Source: Solea solea
Lineage: Eukaryota > Chordata > Actinopteri > Pleuronectiformes > Soleidae
Assembly (NCBI RefSeq): GCF_958295425.1
Contig: NC_081141.1
Location: 14,479,204-14,543,203 of the forward strand
Direction of reading: 5' to 3'
DNA length: 64,000 nucleotides
The translations under genes were made by a program, and so were the position numbers. This document shows positions 21,640 to 40,290 of this stretch, piece by piece. Within the stretch, counting starts at the first letter, position 1. Every line of letters starts with the position of its first letter. The notes beneath the pieces were generated by a model. It was not told the origin of the DNA, made no database searches, and saw only the letters and a list, made by a program, of their open reading frames with translations.

Positions 21640-21783
21640 CTTTTTACTGTTTGTACATATGCGTTGCGCAACAATTTGGTTATATTTCTATTTTATTCTC
21701 TGTCCTTTAGCTGCTGCAAAATGTGAATTCCCCCAGTGGGGGATCAATAAAGTCTAAAATAATCTAATCTAATCTAATCTAAT
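21640..21783 (+). mobile_element. LINE/SINE 3' tail with (TCTAA)n
   Basis: Shows the well-known fish retroposon tail wording 'gctgcaaaatgtgaa', 'ccccagtgggg', then GATCAATAAAG and tandem AATCT units. A related tail ends the SINE at 36700-36838. It supplies the AATAAA about 205 bases after the GPCR 5 stop, so the gene may use a retroposon-derived poly(A) site. Confidence 0.7.
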
Positions 21784-21785
21784 TA

Positions 21786-21960
21786 TAGGGCCGGTCCAAG
21801 GCTTCATGGGGCGCTTTATCAAGGCCAATAATAAAGCAGTAATTATATGAATTTCTGCACAGTTGTAGCCATGTTGCATTTTCTTATACTTATGACTTTA
21901 ATCTTAAACGAAATCAAATCTTGTGTTCAAAACACTAAAATGTGAATATGGTGTTGGCCC
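21786..21960. mobile_element. MITE-like fragment, relative of 29621-30103
   Basis: Shares GGGCCGGTCCAAGG, CTTCATGGGGC, and a block reading AATAATAAAGCAGTAAT with the longer element at 29621-30103, in the same orientation. Only the left part is evident here. Confidence 0.65.
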
Positions 21961-24900
21961 AATTAATAGTAATAAAATAAAACCACAGAAGGTGCATTTA
22001 AAATATACTATTATAATTATTACAATAATGATGATATTAATAATTCTCATTAAATATTAAAGTTAAAATAAAATGACACTAGAATGAAAGTCAAATATAG
22101 CAGCACCTCGTTGATTCACAAATAAGTGCAAATGCACAATCAATAATAAATAATTTAGAAACACATACTTCAATAATAAATGGAGATGGAACTGTAACAA
22201 GGAGCCGAATGGTTTAAGAAGAAAATATGTTTAAACAACTTAAACCATGTAAAATTGGCAAAACACTCACTTATGCACAAACAATTCAATTGAATTCAAA
22301 AATAAGATCATGAAATGCTCAATATGAAATTGCTTATACCTTGGTAACAATAGTAATAAGTTTATAATAATAATAATAATAATGATGATAATTATTATTA
22401 TTAGTATTAATATTTTGAACAAATATTTTGATAGTTTAAGATCAAATTTGAACATTTTAATGGACAGATAACAAATAAACACTTATTAGAAACATCTCAC
22501 AAATCTATGCATTGTTTCTCAAATATCCTTAGTGCTGTGCGAAAGTCTTAGGCAACATCCAGCTTTGTTGTTTTTATGTCAGTTAAATCCTGTCACCGTC
22601 GTCATTTGGATTTGAATGATGTGATTGAAGACATCACTTTCATTAAAAAAAATTTATTAACATGAAGCGTGAAAAATTAAGGTTTTTTTTCCACCCATTT
22701 TTAATCATTTAACAAAGCCAGAGCCGTTCTATTGTTCAAGTGTAAGTGTTCAGTCACACTGAATATGTAGGTTTCGTTTCTTAAAGAATTGTTGTTTTAA
22801 AACTGCATAAACGTTATTCCATTTAAGTGACAGAGAAATAAATAAACTGTATATGGTCATTACAGCATTGGTAAAATAACAAATCAAAGACTGTGTGCTT
22901 AAGACTTAAGCAGAGTACAGTATAATGAATATATTGTTATTGAAATACTGCCAGGCACCAGACTGTGAGAGAAATCAATATAGTGATCAATAAGTCAATA
23001 CTCACATTGTGACTCTTTTCCTCAGAGTGGAATCCTTTCAAGGGAATGCAGATAAATCAACCAAAAATTGATGGACATAACAAGAACCCATGAAGACTCC
23101 ACCTCCCATGTTATCATCCACGCGTTCTTCATCATCATCTCTGCATCTCCCTCTTTTCCTCCTCTGTCTAATTTTGTAAAGGCCAAGTCGTAACAAAACA
23201 ACACAGGAAACACACTTTTTCTTAAAAAAACAACAAAAAAAAGAACTGTAACTGAGGGATTTGTGTCCTGATCGTCCCTCTATAAAATGTGAAACTACTG
23301 CTGTCGTGTTGCTCTGTTGAGAAGAGAAATCTAAACTATAAAATGTAATAATAATAATAATAGTAATAATAATAATAATAGTTGTATTTCATTTATTACC
23401 AACTTTATCAAAGACTCACAAGAGAAGCAGGTAATAAACAAATACAACTTTTCCAGAGTAGATTGCTGTTTTAATGATGTGTTTCAGGTGAACAGATCAT
23501 GTTTCATTGGTGAGTTTAAACCTACATTAAATTAACAAGAAAAAAAAACACTGGGTGAAAGGGAACTGTGGAAAACACATAAACACTGATGGTTTATCTT
23601 TGTTGTGAGGACTGTCGTTGTCCAGTCTGGGTGGATGTATTTATATTTATACATTTAGAACCACACAAATACCATAAATACACTTTCTGAGCAAGATTTA
23701 AATATAAAGAAGTTATGTGACCTCCATGTGTATTATTTTTGAAAGAAAAGGGGAGCAACTAATGGCTTAATTTACAGTGACAACGTGCAACTATTTGTAC
23801 CTATATTTTTTACAAACATGTTTTTTATCATTGCTGCAATAGCTTCTCGTCACAGGCTGCAATCTCTTTAAATCTTAACTAAGAACATTTGAAAAACAGT
23901 TGCAGTGAGTTGAGTAAGTTGTAGAATTATTTCATTATAGAATGTTTGGAGCTTTTAAAGAACAATTTCGATACTTTGGAAAAACAGCAGATGTTCTGAT
24001 ATTGTCATAAATTGTCGTACCTTTCAGGAACATTTGTAGAACTGCTCACTTTTCATTATTTTCACGCAACTTGTTCATCTGATGAGTATTAAAACAATAC
24101 ATTTGTTAGTGCGACATAATAAAAGGAAACATAGTTGTGCTTATATCAGTAGTCTTGGTGATGCAGGCAAACGTACAAACAAATGTACAAAAATGTATAG
24201 CCATTTTAAAAAAGGTGTACATCAGAAATGAAATAAATGACTGCTGTTCTGTAAAAAAAAAAAAAAATTGTGTGATCTCGTATTTATTTACCAAAAGAAA
24301 AAAAACTGATCAGAGTTTCACCCTGTTAGTTCATGCAGATAAACAGAAATGTATTTACATTTTCATACTAAGATGCCATATAGTGGGCAACATAGCATTT
24401 GCAGTCATAGGCTGTTTTTTGTTTTAGGCTATGTTACATTTCATTCTCATACGTTACTATCAGATACGCAGTGTATAGCAGCAGCTTTCAGACTTGCATG
24501 TATGAACACAGATGCACACAGAAGTCACTTTGGAGATTCTCTTGATATTCTTCTGCCAGCTTCCTGGTATAACCTCTGGTAATTGTCAGAGTGAGCTTGT
24601 GTCAGAACGCAGAAAATTCACAGCATCTCCTCACCGGCTCAAGTTGTTGTGAACGTGTTTCACTTCAACAAGTCAACCGCTGCGTTCATCCACATTTCAA
24701 CGGCAGACTCTGTTGTCAGAGAGTACTTCAGTTTGTATGTGTTGCATTCATCCTAATCACTACTCACTACTCACTGATGACCAACATACCATGAATACAC
24801 ATTCATGCCCACTCATCTGTTTGACTCACAGAAAATAAAAGTTAAAATAGTATAATTTATTACACCTACACAACCGTCTGATGTCAAATAAGCTATGACT

Positions 24901-25275
24901 GAAGCTCTATGTCGGACAGGCACAACTTAAAAGGGCACTGAACAAGTATTTCAAACTTCAGCTTAGCACCTAATGAGCACACGCATGTCTCTTGTTTCTC
25001 TGTCTTCAAATGTTACCAAAAACTCCAACAAAGAGGTTTCCTCCACATGGCCCTGGTTCTGTGTGGAGGTGTGATCTAACCACGTTATCGTCCACTTCGT
25101 GGGCCAATTTTTTTATCTGTTCATCTCTCGTGTGAAATTTCTTTAACCAACATCGATGGCTTTCCTGTGAGGCTGTGCGTGCATTCGTGGCTGACAGGAT
25201 ATGAAGAAAGAATGATGAGTGACTGACTGACTGACTGACTGACTGACTAAGAAAGGGGGTGAGTGTGAGTCACTT
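21961..25275. other. Intergenic, AT-rich, no gene seen
   Basis: Contains (AAT)/(ATT) runs near 21990-22080, 22368-22410 and 23350-23382, and a (GACT)n run at 25219-25247. A minus-strand AATAAA at 24856-24861 is a candidate poly(A) signal for pradc1. The sequence at 22530-22900 and 23900-24800 shows no recognisable protein. Confidence 0.6.
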
Positions 25276-29381
<4,106 letters not shown>

Positions 29382-29620
29382 GTTCAAGACATTTGCAACA
29401 TGAGACAGACTGGGCTTCAGCGTGGCTTCAAATGTGTCACATGTACTGTGTCCATTTGTTGCGTTTATTGTATCTGTGCCAGTGGACAACAAACCCGCAG
29501 GTTGACACCATCAAGTCTCCTTGTAATGCGCATGCGTCAGTTGCAGAGGCGGCTCCAAATGCTCGGGCGCCGCCAGGCAACAATGAGCATTTTGGGCACC
29601 ATTGAATGCAACGGAAAACA

Positions 29621-30103
29621 CAGGATCGGCCCAAGCTTTCATGGGGCCCTAAGTAAAAATTAGATTTTGGGGCCCTTTATCAACACCAATAATAAAGCAG
29701 TAATGCCATGATGTTTGTGGGGGAATTCTGCACAGCTGTAGCCATGTTGCATGTTCTTACCCTTATAATGACTTAAATCCTAAATGGTAGCAACATCAAA
29801 ATAATGCTCTTGTGTTGATTTTCACATTGTATTCAAAAATGGAACATAATAATATGTGAATATCTATTAATCAATTAATCAATCTAATTTAATTTATATA
29901 GTACTTTATAGTATCTGCAAGGAATAAAAATAACACTTAATAAGTTAGCAGGAGTAAACTACACAATAAAACAGTAAGGAAAACCAATAAACCAATAAAA
30001 TAAGAATCAATAAAATTGGAAAAGGTACAATTAAGAAAGTGAAAGTGGTGAACATGGGGCCCTTAGCAGGTGCTTAGTTTGCTTTTGTCTTGGGCCGGCT
30101 CTG
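29621..30103. mobile_element. Non-autonomous DNA transposon (MITE) with imperfect terminal inverted repeats
   Basis: The left end CAGGATCGGCCCAAG (29621-29635) is the inverted match of CTTGGGCCGGCTCTG (30089-30103), 12 of 15 positions. The segments just inside, CATGGGGCCCTAAG and GGGGCCCTTAGCAG, also mirror each other. The 480-base interior is AT-rich without a transposase frame. A relative occurs at 21786-21960. A target-site duplication is not obvious. Confidence 0.75.
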
Positions 30104-32013
30104 GCAAATGTGAAAATCCTATGGGCCACATGAAAACAACATAAAAGTATATCAAGAAATTAATTAAAAAAATTCTTAAAACAGGGTCCTTATTGTCAGA
30201 CGGCAAAGGGAGGATTCAAATTTAAATATTTCAACTTGAGCGAGTGACGTGACCGAAGCATATTTGCATTGTGCTATTTGTGTTGTCCAGCATCACAAAA
30301 TCAATATTTGCATGTATTTGTATTTTGTATATTTGCATTAACTTTGCACTGTGTGTTATCTCGTCATGGGAAGAAAACTGCATCATGTTCGATGTGACTG
30401 CACCGTTAATCATTTCCAATGTTTTATTTTTACAGGTACTAACACAACAATAGCTAAAGCAAAAAATAATAACAATAACCACAACTCCATTCTTCATGTA
30501 AAGAACATAGCGCATAAACTATGATAGTTTTAGCAAGTGAGTATTAAACACACACCACGCTCATACACAAAGACACATGTCTGACGTGACTTGGCCTCTT
30601 CGTTCCTGTTTTCCCCCCTTTCTTCTTGCAGTGGTCTAAGGAGCCAGATGGCAATTCTTGACAGCATTATTGGTCTGTTTTTCTGCTTTTGCACAACTTT
30701 TGCAAAGTGTCACCTGCAACAAGTTAGTGAGAGATCAGAGTTTGAAATTATTGCAAGAAAAGTGAAAAAGCTTAGCTGTAAGTTTTACAAACTTCACATT
30801 CATTTTGGCTATGACTGTAAAAATGGCTTATGAGCTGTAAGATAAGTAAGATTTGCACCAGGTTAATCTTTGTGACAAAAGGAAAGAAAATAATAAGTAA
30901 ACCTGTTGATTTTAAATGTGAACCCTTTTCCCTTATTTCGGCTGCTTTTTTCCATTACTATGTTAAAACATACAGTATATACAGAGGCTGTAAGAATGTG
31001 CAATATAGAGTGTCTTATATCCTTTTTTTACAACACAACCTCAGCAATCTGATGAAACATGTTTTTTCATTTCTACTAACAATATAAGCACACCTGAGCA
31101 AAAAGAGCTGTTTAAAATTGGATTGTATTTGTGAAATTTGGAAATACGTGGTAATTCCAAATACGTATAAGCATCTAAAAAAAAGTTGCTTATAAGGCCT
31201 ATTCAAGAGATACTTGTCATAGTAGTCCTTGTTTCTAAAATAAGTAGTAGGGTTAAATATAAAACCTAAAGTGTATTCTGAAAATTAGCTATTGCTCATT
31301 CACTATCACTAACATCAGCTGAATGTTAAAAAAAAACAATAATTCACCCAATACATAAATTGCCTAATAAACAGTATTTGTATACTATTAAACAAGCATC
31401 CTGTTGATTTGTAATGAAAAGTCCTATCATCTAGTTAAGTTTTTGTCCCTTTTTCTGGTGTATAGTGACTTTTCCATTTTAAATTCCTGTATATATCATT
31501 TTTAAACATCTGCTGCTTTAAAGGAGCAGACATTTTGTCCACCCATTCATGTAAGCTACGTAAATGTGGTTTGACACGGCGTAAGACTGAAGGCAGACTT
31601 CTGTTTGTTGACTCAGAAAATGTACAAATGTCATGACAATCACATATATGAGGAAGGAAGCACAAGCTTTTAATAGACATGGTTTTTTTGCACATCAGAT
31701 CGCCAAAATACACAAAAAATATCAACTCTGAACTCTGAAATACTTCTCATGACAAACGTACCACCCAAAATTGTGGAACATACAGTATTTACTATAAATA
31801 ACAAATAAATAAACAAATAAATAACTTGAACATGGTCAGGAATAAAAATAAATAACACATAAATGCTTTGTAAATGAAAACTCCTGACTTATCCCTGAGC
31901 TTCTGGTGAGTGTTGTCTTATCTCTTGGCCAAAGGGAGACATGTGAGAGGATGGAAGAGGAAATTAAGGACAAAGACAGAGCAGTAAGCAGACCGTTTCA
32001 GCTTTGAATAATA
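30104..32013. other. Intergenic between pradc1 and il12b, no gene seen
   Basis: AT-rich with only short frames and ATAA/AAAT runs near 31795-31860. The il12b 3' UTR probably occupies part of 31650-32013, but no canonical minus-strand AATAAA stands out; an ATTAAA-type variant near 31667 is possible. Confidence 0.55.
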
Positions 32014-33332
32014 TCACTGGGTTACATTTTTCCACGGAGTCCACTCGCTCCACTTTGAAGACACCAGCAGGTCTCTGGACCGAACCTTCATCTTAACGAT
32101 GCCCTTTGGTATCAGGGCAGACAGAGAGCTTCCAGCCTAAAGGTCAGACAGGTCACACAATCAGAATACAAACTGCAGTGGACAGACAGACACACGTGAG
32201 GAGATCAGTGCAGAACTTGTTTGTACCTTGCCATCATGTTTACGTATGTATTTGATTTCATGCTCCAGACGGAAGAAACTGAGAGGAGTGGACCACGTGG
32301 ACGGCGGGTCAATGGTCACTTTCAGCTCCTGTCCCACGTCCTGCCACTTGACAATCTTGGGACTATCGGGTCGGACTTGACAGAAAAAATTCATAGTAAA
32401 AAAAAAAAAATGAAAATATGTCAGTAATGGACAGAATACTATAAATGAACTGCAAAAATCACATGTATTTAGAAAACGGTGAACAATGTAAGCATTTCTT
32501 AATTACCTCTGAATTTTAGTGTTGCATTTTCAAACTTTCACAGTTGTTTAATAATTCTTTGAAATTGATTTGCCCATCATTTTTGATTGTTGCACAACTT
32601 TGACTGGCCTATATCTTCGGTTGAATGCCTCTAATGTGGTTCAGCCTTCACTTACTGATGTCTCTGAGATAAAACGTCTTTTTTATCTTGTGGATGGAGT
32701 GGTTCAAAATGGCCTGGGCGGTGAGTTCGAGCATGGTGCTTTCCTCAGCGTAGGGTGAGAGGGAGTGTGACAGCACAAACTGGAATACCCCACCCTGGAG
32801 ATCATAGCTGCTGACCCAGTGACACGACTTCCCACCTTCAGTGCTGTAGAGCCAGGGAGTAAATCACACACTGGGTGAAATGTGTACCTGAGAAGGATAA
32901 CATACTTTCTATCAAGTGTACTCTTTTTGTTTTCTTAATTTACCATTCAGGGCCCAGTCCAAGACGCACTGAGTATCTAGTGTCATTCCAATTACAGGTG
33001 AAGTTGCAGTTATAAGAGTTTGCCCTACAGCTGATCAGAGAACCTGTAGAGACACACACACAGTGTGAGTGAACACACGTTTAATGGAAAATGGCTTGAC
33101 TCTGTCATGAGGAGCAAACATTACTGAATAAAAGAAAGTTGGTTGTCATCGGGAGGTAATGGTTCTTACTTTTTCTTTTTTAGTAATTTACTAATATGAT
33201 AATTATCAATTATGTTTCTCAAAAAAACATTTTTTGTGGATGTATGACACAGGTTTTCTCATTTCTAACTACCAAGCTTTGAGCTGGATATTACTTTGGA
33301 AATAACAGTATTACTGGAATATTCTTTCCTTA

Positions 33333-33365
<33 letters not shown>

Positions 33366-33908
33366 AATTATCACCATTGTTATTACAAAGTTGGAAATTG
33401 CAGTTGAAATAAGATGATAATAGCTTCCTCATTTGCAGACAATGGAATAAGTGAATCATGAAAAAAGCATCTCACCTAAATCTTCTTCCTCCTGAGCCTC
33501 CAGCAGTAGATAGGTTGAAGATATCATCTTCTCACCAGCCCAGCAGCTGTACTCCCCCAAGATGGGTGAACCGACATCTGAGAAGCTCAGATTTTGACCT
33601 TTGTGCTGAATAATGTCGTCCCCATAGTCTTCTAGCACAAGATCACCATGTTTCCATGTGACAGGTCCCTCCGTTCCACAGGTCAGTATGACGGGCTTTG
33701 CATCATTCATTTTTGCCACAACAACTATGCACACACAGAGCGATATACAAGGTGAATACATTTATAACCTTTGAAAATATGGAAGAAATGCATATTTTCA
33801 ATGATGTGGATCTACATAGTACGTACAATTTTCTGGAAAGCGGCTTAGTCCATGAGTTCCTGTGATGCTAATGAGCAGAAGCCCAGATATCCACAGAGAC
33901 ATGGTCAT
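32014..33908 (-). CDS. il12b: Interleukin-12 subunit beta (p40) homologue
   Basis: Six coding exons with consistent phase: 33908-33827, 33724-33476, 33043-32944, 32843-32656, 32375-32227, 32136-32014, giving 296 aa. The ATG directly follows an acceptor (CCCTTAG); another ATG lies two codons on. A signal peptide (about 1-20) is followed by an Ig-like domain (ILTCGTEGPVTWKHGD to GEYSCWAG), then cytokine-receptor fibronectin modules with SCRANSYNCNFTCNWN, KSCHWVSSYD, FYLRDI before RPDSPKIVKW, and WSEWTPW near residue 285, the WSxWS-type box. p40 pairs with p35 or p19 to make IL-12 or IL-23, secreted by antigen-presenting cells. Teleosts have several p40 paralogues; I cannot say which one this is. 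Confidence 0.94.
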
Positions 33909-34146
33909 CTAAGGGACGGCATGAGGAGACCATTAAAAAAAACAACTAATTATGTCATCTTAAATTGCCAAACTAAAATAAATCACTTCATCAGACTTTC
34001 CAAACTGCTGAATGCATTTGATTATAAAATATGCAATGTACAATATGATCAGAAAAGCTAATCAATTATTTATCACAGACTATTGAAAAGAAATAATCAA
34101 ACGAAACATTTAATTAGTGACTTTTAGTAGAAATACTATTTCTTAC

Positions 34147-34239
34147 TGTTGAGATGCAACTGGAAGAAGCGCTGCCAACAGGTTTGTAGTAATCCTGACG
34201 GTTGAATGCACTAACTGCCCTCTGAGCTTCATATTTATA
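34147..34239 (-). promoter_or_regulatory. il12b: il12b TATA box and non-coding first exon
   Basis: On the minus strand TATAAATAT (34239-34231) is followed about 30 bases on by the probable transcription start near 34205. A leader exon then runs to a donor ACA|GTAAGA whose last exon base is 34147. The next exon begins at the ATG at 33908. A leader exon before the signal-peptide exon is also the mammalian IL12B layout. Confidence 0.6.
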
Positions 34240-34256
34240 TCTAGCCATAGAGCATG

Positions 34257-34257
<1 letters not shown>

Positions 34258-34287
<30 letters not shown>
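34258..34287. repeat. (ATC)n trinucleotide repeat in the il12b upstream region
   Basis: About ten ATC units (GAT on the coding strand) lying some 20 bases upstream of the il12b TATA box. Confidence 0.95.
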
Positions 34288-35314
34288 GCTGTTTCTCCCC
34301 CGAGAGAGAACCTGTGATAATAAACTGATTATAGAGGTGACAGGCAGTGCATTTCCTCTGTATCGCTTTGCAAGACAAATTTTGTGAACTAAAGGGACTG
34401 AGAGGTGGAGATAAGAGGTATTAGTGTGGGTGTTCAGTGAGGCGGGGGGTTGCCCTCTGCCTTTAAGCTGGAACGCTGTATAATGAGTGAGAAGTTTTAC
34501 AAATTCATCACCGCACTGGTCATTGTTTTTCATCCATTTATTGTTTCTTTCAAGCCATTTTCTTTAAGGGAGACCATATCTTAAAAACATGGTGGATTGT
34601 CCAGCGACTGGGTGTTTTCAAGCTACTGAGTCATTTTCTTAAAAACTAAAATGTCAGATCCATGTTAAATATATTAAAAAATATATTAGTAACTTATATG
34701 GTATACTGTGGAAAAGGTTCAATCCTAGAAAGTATAATGAAAAGACACACACACACAACCTTTAAGAGAAAGGGACAGACAAATGGACTTCCCCTGTACA
34801 TATGGGGCAACCCAATTTATTTTTCCAGCCAAATGTCAGCTTTCAAAGAACTAGGTCATTCAAAAAGAGAAAACAAATTTGCATTTTGCTCATGTGTTGA
34901 TCGTCATCATATAAATCATGCGTTCACCCATTAGGTCAGACAAACAGAAATAGTTCCTCTCATGTGTCATTTCCTTAAAAGCCTAAAGCCTGTGAAGAAA
35001 GATTCTAAGTAAAGCCACCCATGGTATTTCTATGTTAACTTGCTTGAGGTTCTTGCAGATGTTTCACTTGTCACTTAAAAGGCGTCTCCAGTTTCACACG
35101 AGAGTGCCATATCAACAGCTATATTTCTGTAAAACTATGATTATTATTATGCATGACCTAAATGCACTTGAATAACCCTTTTTTTCAATCGCTGCAGTGA
35201 TGCCAGTGAATGTTTTGGCTGCAAAGACATCAAACTATTTGAAACATATACGTTCTTAAAATGTTATTGTGACCACAGAGGTGATGAAGGTCACACATAC
35301 TGTATACTGGACAA

Positions 35315-36335
35315 CATTGTTAGTACGCTTTGTTAATGAAAGAAAAACTCACAATGTTCAAAAACTATTTAAAAAGCACACTTATGAAACTGGCCGGACA
35401 AAAACGATGATACCCTTAACTTAATATTGTGTTGCACAACCTTTTGAGGCAATCACTGTAATCAAGTGATTCCTGTAAGTCAATGAGACGTCTGCACCTG
35501 TTGACAGGTATTTTCAGAATAGTCCAATGTTTTGTTTTTAGCCATTCTTGGGTGTTTTGGGTCATTATCCTTTTTTGGAGGACCCATGACCTGCAACTGA
35601 AACCAAGCAGCAAGGCAGCCCCAGAACATAACCAAGCCTCATCCATGTTTCACAGTAGGCACAGTGTTCTTTTCTTTGTATGCTTAATTTTTTCTGATGT
35701 GACTTGTTATTATGTATTTTGTATCAAATTCCGATCTCACTTTTTTTATGATTTGCTTTAAACAGTGGTGTCCTTCTGATGGTGTGATCTGACACTGATG
35801 TTGGAGTTCACCTCTTATCTCTTTGGTTACCATTCATATCATCAATGTTCCTCTTGCGGCCACGTCCAGGGAGGTTTGCTTGTGGACCTTGAACTTCAGA
35901 ATCAAATGTGCAACTGTAGTCACACGAACATGAAGCTGCCTGGAGATGGTCTTACTTCTTCTTTCTAATCCCCAGAGACAACTCTCCATGTTCAGTGTGG
36001 TACACACCATGATACCAAACAGCACAATGAATACTTTTCACCCTTTAAATACTGACTGATTTCACACTGAGGACACCATAGTTTAACATTAAATTATTTT
36101 CAATCTTTTCTAGGGTACCATCATTTTGGTCCAGGCCAGATTCATTCATTTTGTTTTGTAAATGATTCTGTTAAACCACAATTCAAAAGCTGTCTGATTT
36201 CCATTAGTATTATAAGTATAATGTATTCTTGCATATTTCCTTGTCAGTTTCAAGTTATTTTAGTGACCACTGTGGGTTTTTCTTTCTTTAACAGAAGGGT
36301 AAGTCCCAACAACTTTGCCCACATGTGCACGTGTT
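35315..36335 (-). mobile_element. Decayed Tc1/mariner-like DNA transposon
   Basis: Minus-strand frame 36025-35834 carries the Tc1 transposase helix-turn-helix region (KTISRQLHVRVTTVAHLI). On the plus strand the antisense landmarks TTGCACAACCTTTTGAGGCA, CACCTGTTGACAGGTATTTT, AGCCATTCTTGGGTGTTTTG, GACCCATGACCTGCAACTGA, and TTGCGGCCACGTCCAGGGAG follow in the expected order. Inverted repeats are seen as ACTGGCCGGACAAAAACGAT near 35390 and its mirror near 36120. Much of the DDE catalytic part is deleted, so it is immobile. Confidence 0.85.
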
Positions 36336-36699
36336 AATGTTGGCTGTGACTATAGTCTTTATCGGAAATGTCAGGTGACAGATAGTGCCATAACTTTAAA
36401 TATTTACAACAGAATATTCAAGATTTACTTGAGGCCTATGATTACTTGCAAGAAGCTGAGCATCACAGATATCATGTGATATACATTAGCACCGATGCAA
36501 CATGACCCATGTCGAGAGATGGGGTCACCTTGCACTTATGAAAGAACATTATCTTTTAAAAACTGTGAAAACATCTGGGTAGAATTTTAAAAACACAGAC
36601 TGATACTTTTAACATTGAAGGATTATTAAACTGTGTTTTTTTTCTTATTGGCACCAACAGCCCACCACTGTTTTAAGTTTGGTTTATTCACCACATACT

Positions 36700-36838
36700 T
36701 AGGGACATTTAGAGGGAACTTGGCTTGTAACCGGAGGGTCGCTGGTTCAAGTCCCCACCAGGTCAAAAGATCCTAATTCTAGGATCGGTCAAATGCAGAG
36801 AAATAATTTCCCTAAGGGGATTAATAAAGTATAAGACT
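36700..36838 (+). mobile_element. tRNA-derived SINE
   Basis: A region with a tRNA-like body ending in the B box GGTTCAAGTCC at about 36744, then GTCAAATGCAGAGAAATAAT, TTTCCCTAAGGGGATTAATAA and a short AT-rich tail. The 5' A box is degraded. The tail resembles the LINE/SINE tail at 21640-21783. Not a functional tRNA gene. Confidence 0.75.
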
Positions 36839-37380
36839 TAGAAGATGCTATGTTTAACTCATATTTATACTGTCTGGGTTGTAGGGAAGTTAGAGCCAAT
36901 GAAACAATAGGACTACTGAAGCATAACTTTGCTGTTAACTGCCTACATTTCATGTTGTTCAAGTGCATTTAGCATTTAGTATTGTCACTGTTACCTTAAG
37001 ATTTATATCGACCAATGATGTCATTAAACTGGACATTCTCTCAGTAAATAATGTGGACTATTAAAAAAAGTGATAAACTTTAATGTAATCTTTATTACAT
37101 GATTAATTCCAACAATGCAATTTTGATGTGTGGGCAGGAGAGGCAACATGAGAAAGACAAAGCTCTGCACATCGCACCGAATTAAATAAAATCACGTGTA
37201 CTGCGGGATGAACTAAATGAGACAAAGGCATAGGTCACAGTTGCCATAAAAATATGTTTTTACTTGTTTTACACCAATTCTAGGTGTTACAATAAAAAAT
37301 GAAGTTTTGTTGATGACCAACTCCATATGCAGAAATGTGTGTGTGGAGATATGGTGAGACAAATGTTCAAGGGTGTTTTG

Positions 37381-38935
<1,555 letters not shown>

Positions 38936-39977
38936 CTGAAACGGCACATAAACCATTTTCATTCATATAAAAATGGGTCATTTCATTATGCTGTTGTCTG
39001 GAGATACAGTGAATTATTCATTATTAAATCAATCACTAACAAAATTGATAACTTATTAAATAATTTGTGTTTTTTCAGCTTCTTATATTTTTGGCTTTCT
39101 TGATACTTGATGACAATACTCTGAATATCTTTAATATGTGGACAAAACAAATAATTCATATGAGGCTTGGGAAACAGGTGAACATGTTATAACTCTGAAT
39201 TGTAAGTATTAAACAACTACTTATTAATCCAGAAAATAATGGACAGATTATTCAATAGTGGCAACAGTAAGTTGCAGTCCTAACACGACACTGACATGAT
39301 GGGGATGTTTAGCCAATGCAGATTTACAACAACACCTATTTTCTCATGACACATTTCACTCACGCACGCCATTGTGATAGCGGGAATTAAACTATGAGAA
39401 TAACACTTACGCAGAAAAACCCCCCCCAACACATGTCTAACTACACTAGACAAAAGGCTATATAATTCAGATGAAAAAAAACACCCATTTAAAACTCAAA
39501 TAACTGCAGACGGACGGTTTCCCCCAATCTAACAAGAATGCACAGCTGTCAGGGCCCCCAAAATAGCTGCACATACTGAAGACTCGACACTGCACGAATA
39601 AGACAGAGATTAGAAGCTAAAGTTGATGGCTAAGTTCGGTTCACAGCCTTTCCAGAGGCGAAAAGGGGCGAATCAGCTAATAACCACGTCGTGTCCTTAT
39701 TTTAAGTGAGTCCTAACGAGAAAAGTCAAGCGTGAACTGCCACTATTTGAAAATGTTAATAAACCCAGACTGTGAGAAAATGATGTCACTGAACTGTCGG
39801 CTAGTTAGCAAACCATGCTAGGCAGCTAATTTAGGCCAATCAAACAGACGTTCAATTAAGATTGAACATTTCCTCACAATTCAACACACATTTACAATGG
39901 AAACTGTATTTTCTTCATAAAATCTAGACCATCTGAGTGTGACACGATTGAAAAAGGCCACAGAAACACCAACTGAC

Positions 39978-40290
39978 CTGTGAGTGTGTAAACACGCGGG
40001 TTCCACCACCGACGGAAGGTCTCGGAGAAAGGAACGAAGGCCGGAAGTGACGCCCCTAGATTATTTCACCTAAAGGGAATATAATCATTAAAAATGAATG
40101 TATACTGCCAGTTGATATATTTTTTACACAGAAATAAAACATACCAAAATAAATCAGCGTAAGAATGCAAAAAAGAATAAGGATTTCGAATTTGTAAAAA
40201 GGATTTCCTAGTTTTCGCAGCGGAAGTAATTTTCGGATACAATCATGGCGTCCTCCTGTTCAGTTAGAGGCAACGTGATCACCCGTTGAA
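39978..40290. promoter_or_regulatory. Head-to-head promoter of btf3 (minus) and utp15 (plus)
   Basis: The btf3 leader exon ends at donor CACAG|GTCAGT (39978) and probably starts near 40050. The utp15 leader exon ends at AAAG|GTGAGA (40395). Between them lie an ETS site CCGGAAGTGA at 40041-40050, a second GCGGAAGTAA at 40220-40229, and ATCATGGCGTCC at 40242-40253, a YY1-type element. CpG density rises here and there is no TATA box. This is the typical layout of a shared housekeeping promoter. Confidence 0.7.
40245..40289 (+). other. Possible upstream ORF in the utp15 leader
   Basis: ATGGCG opens a 14-codon frame (MASSCSVRGNVITR) ending at TGA 40287-40289. It would be a uORF if transcription starts upstream of 40245. 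The ATG overlaps the YY1-like motif, so it may instead mark the start site and lie outside the mRNA. Confidence 0.3.

Noticed and set aside
30591..31087. Pair of plus-strand frames of 80-85 codons
   Set aside because: AT-rich intergenic sequence with no recognisable domain, splice phase or codon bias.
36720..36760. tRNA-like B box GGTTCAAGTCC
   Set aside because: No intact A box or cloverleaf, and the LINE-type tail follows; it is a SINE, not a tRNA gene.
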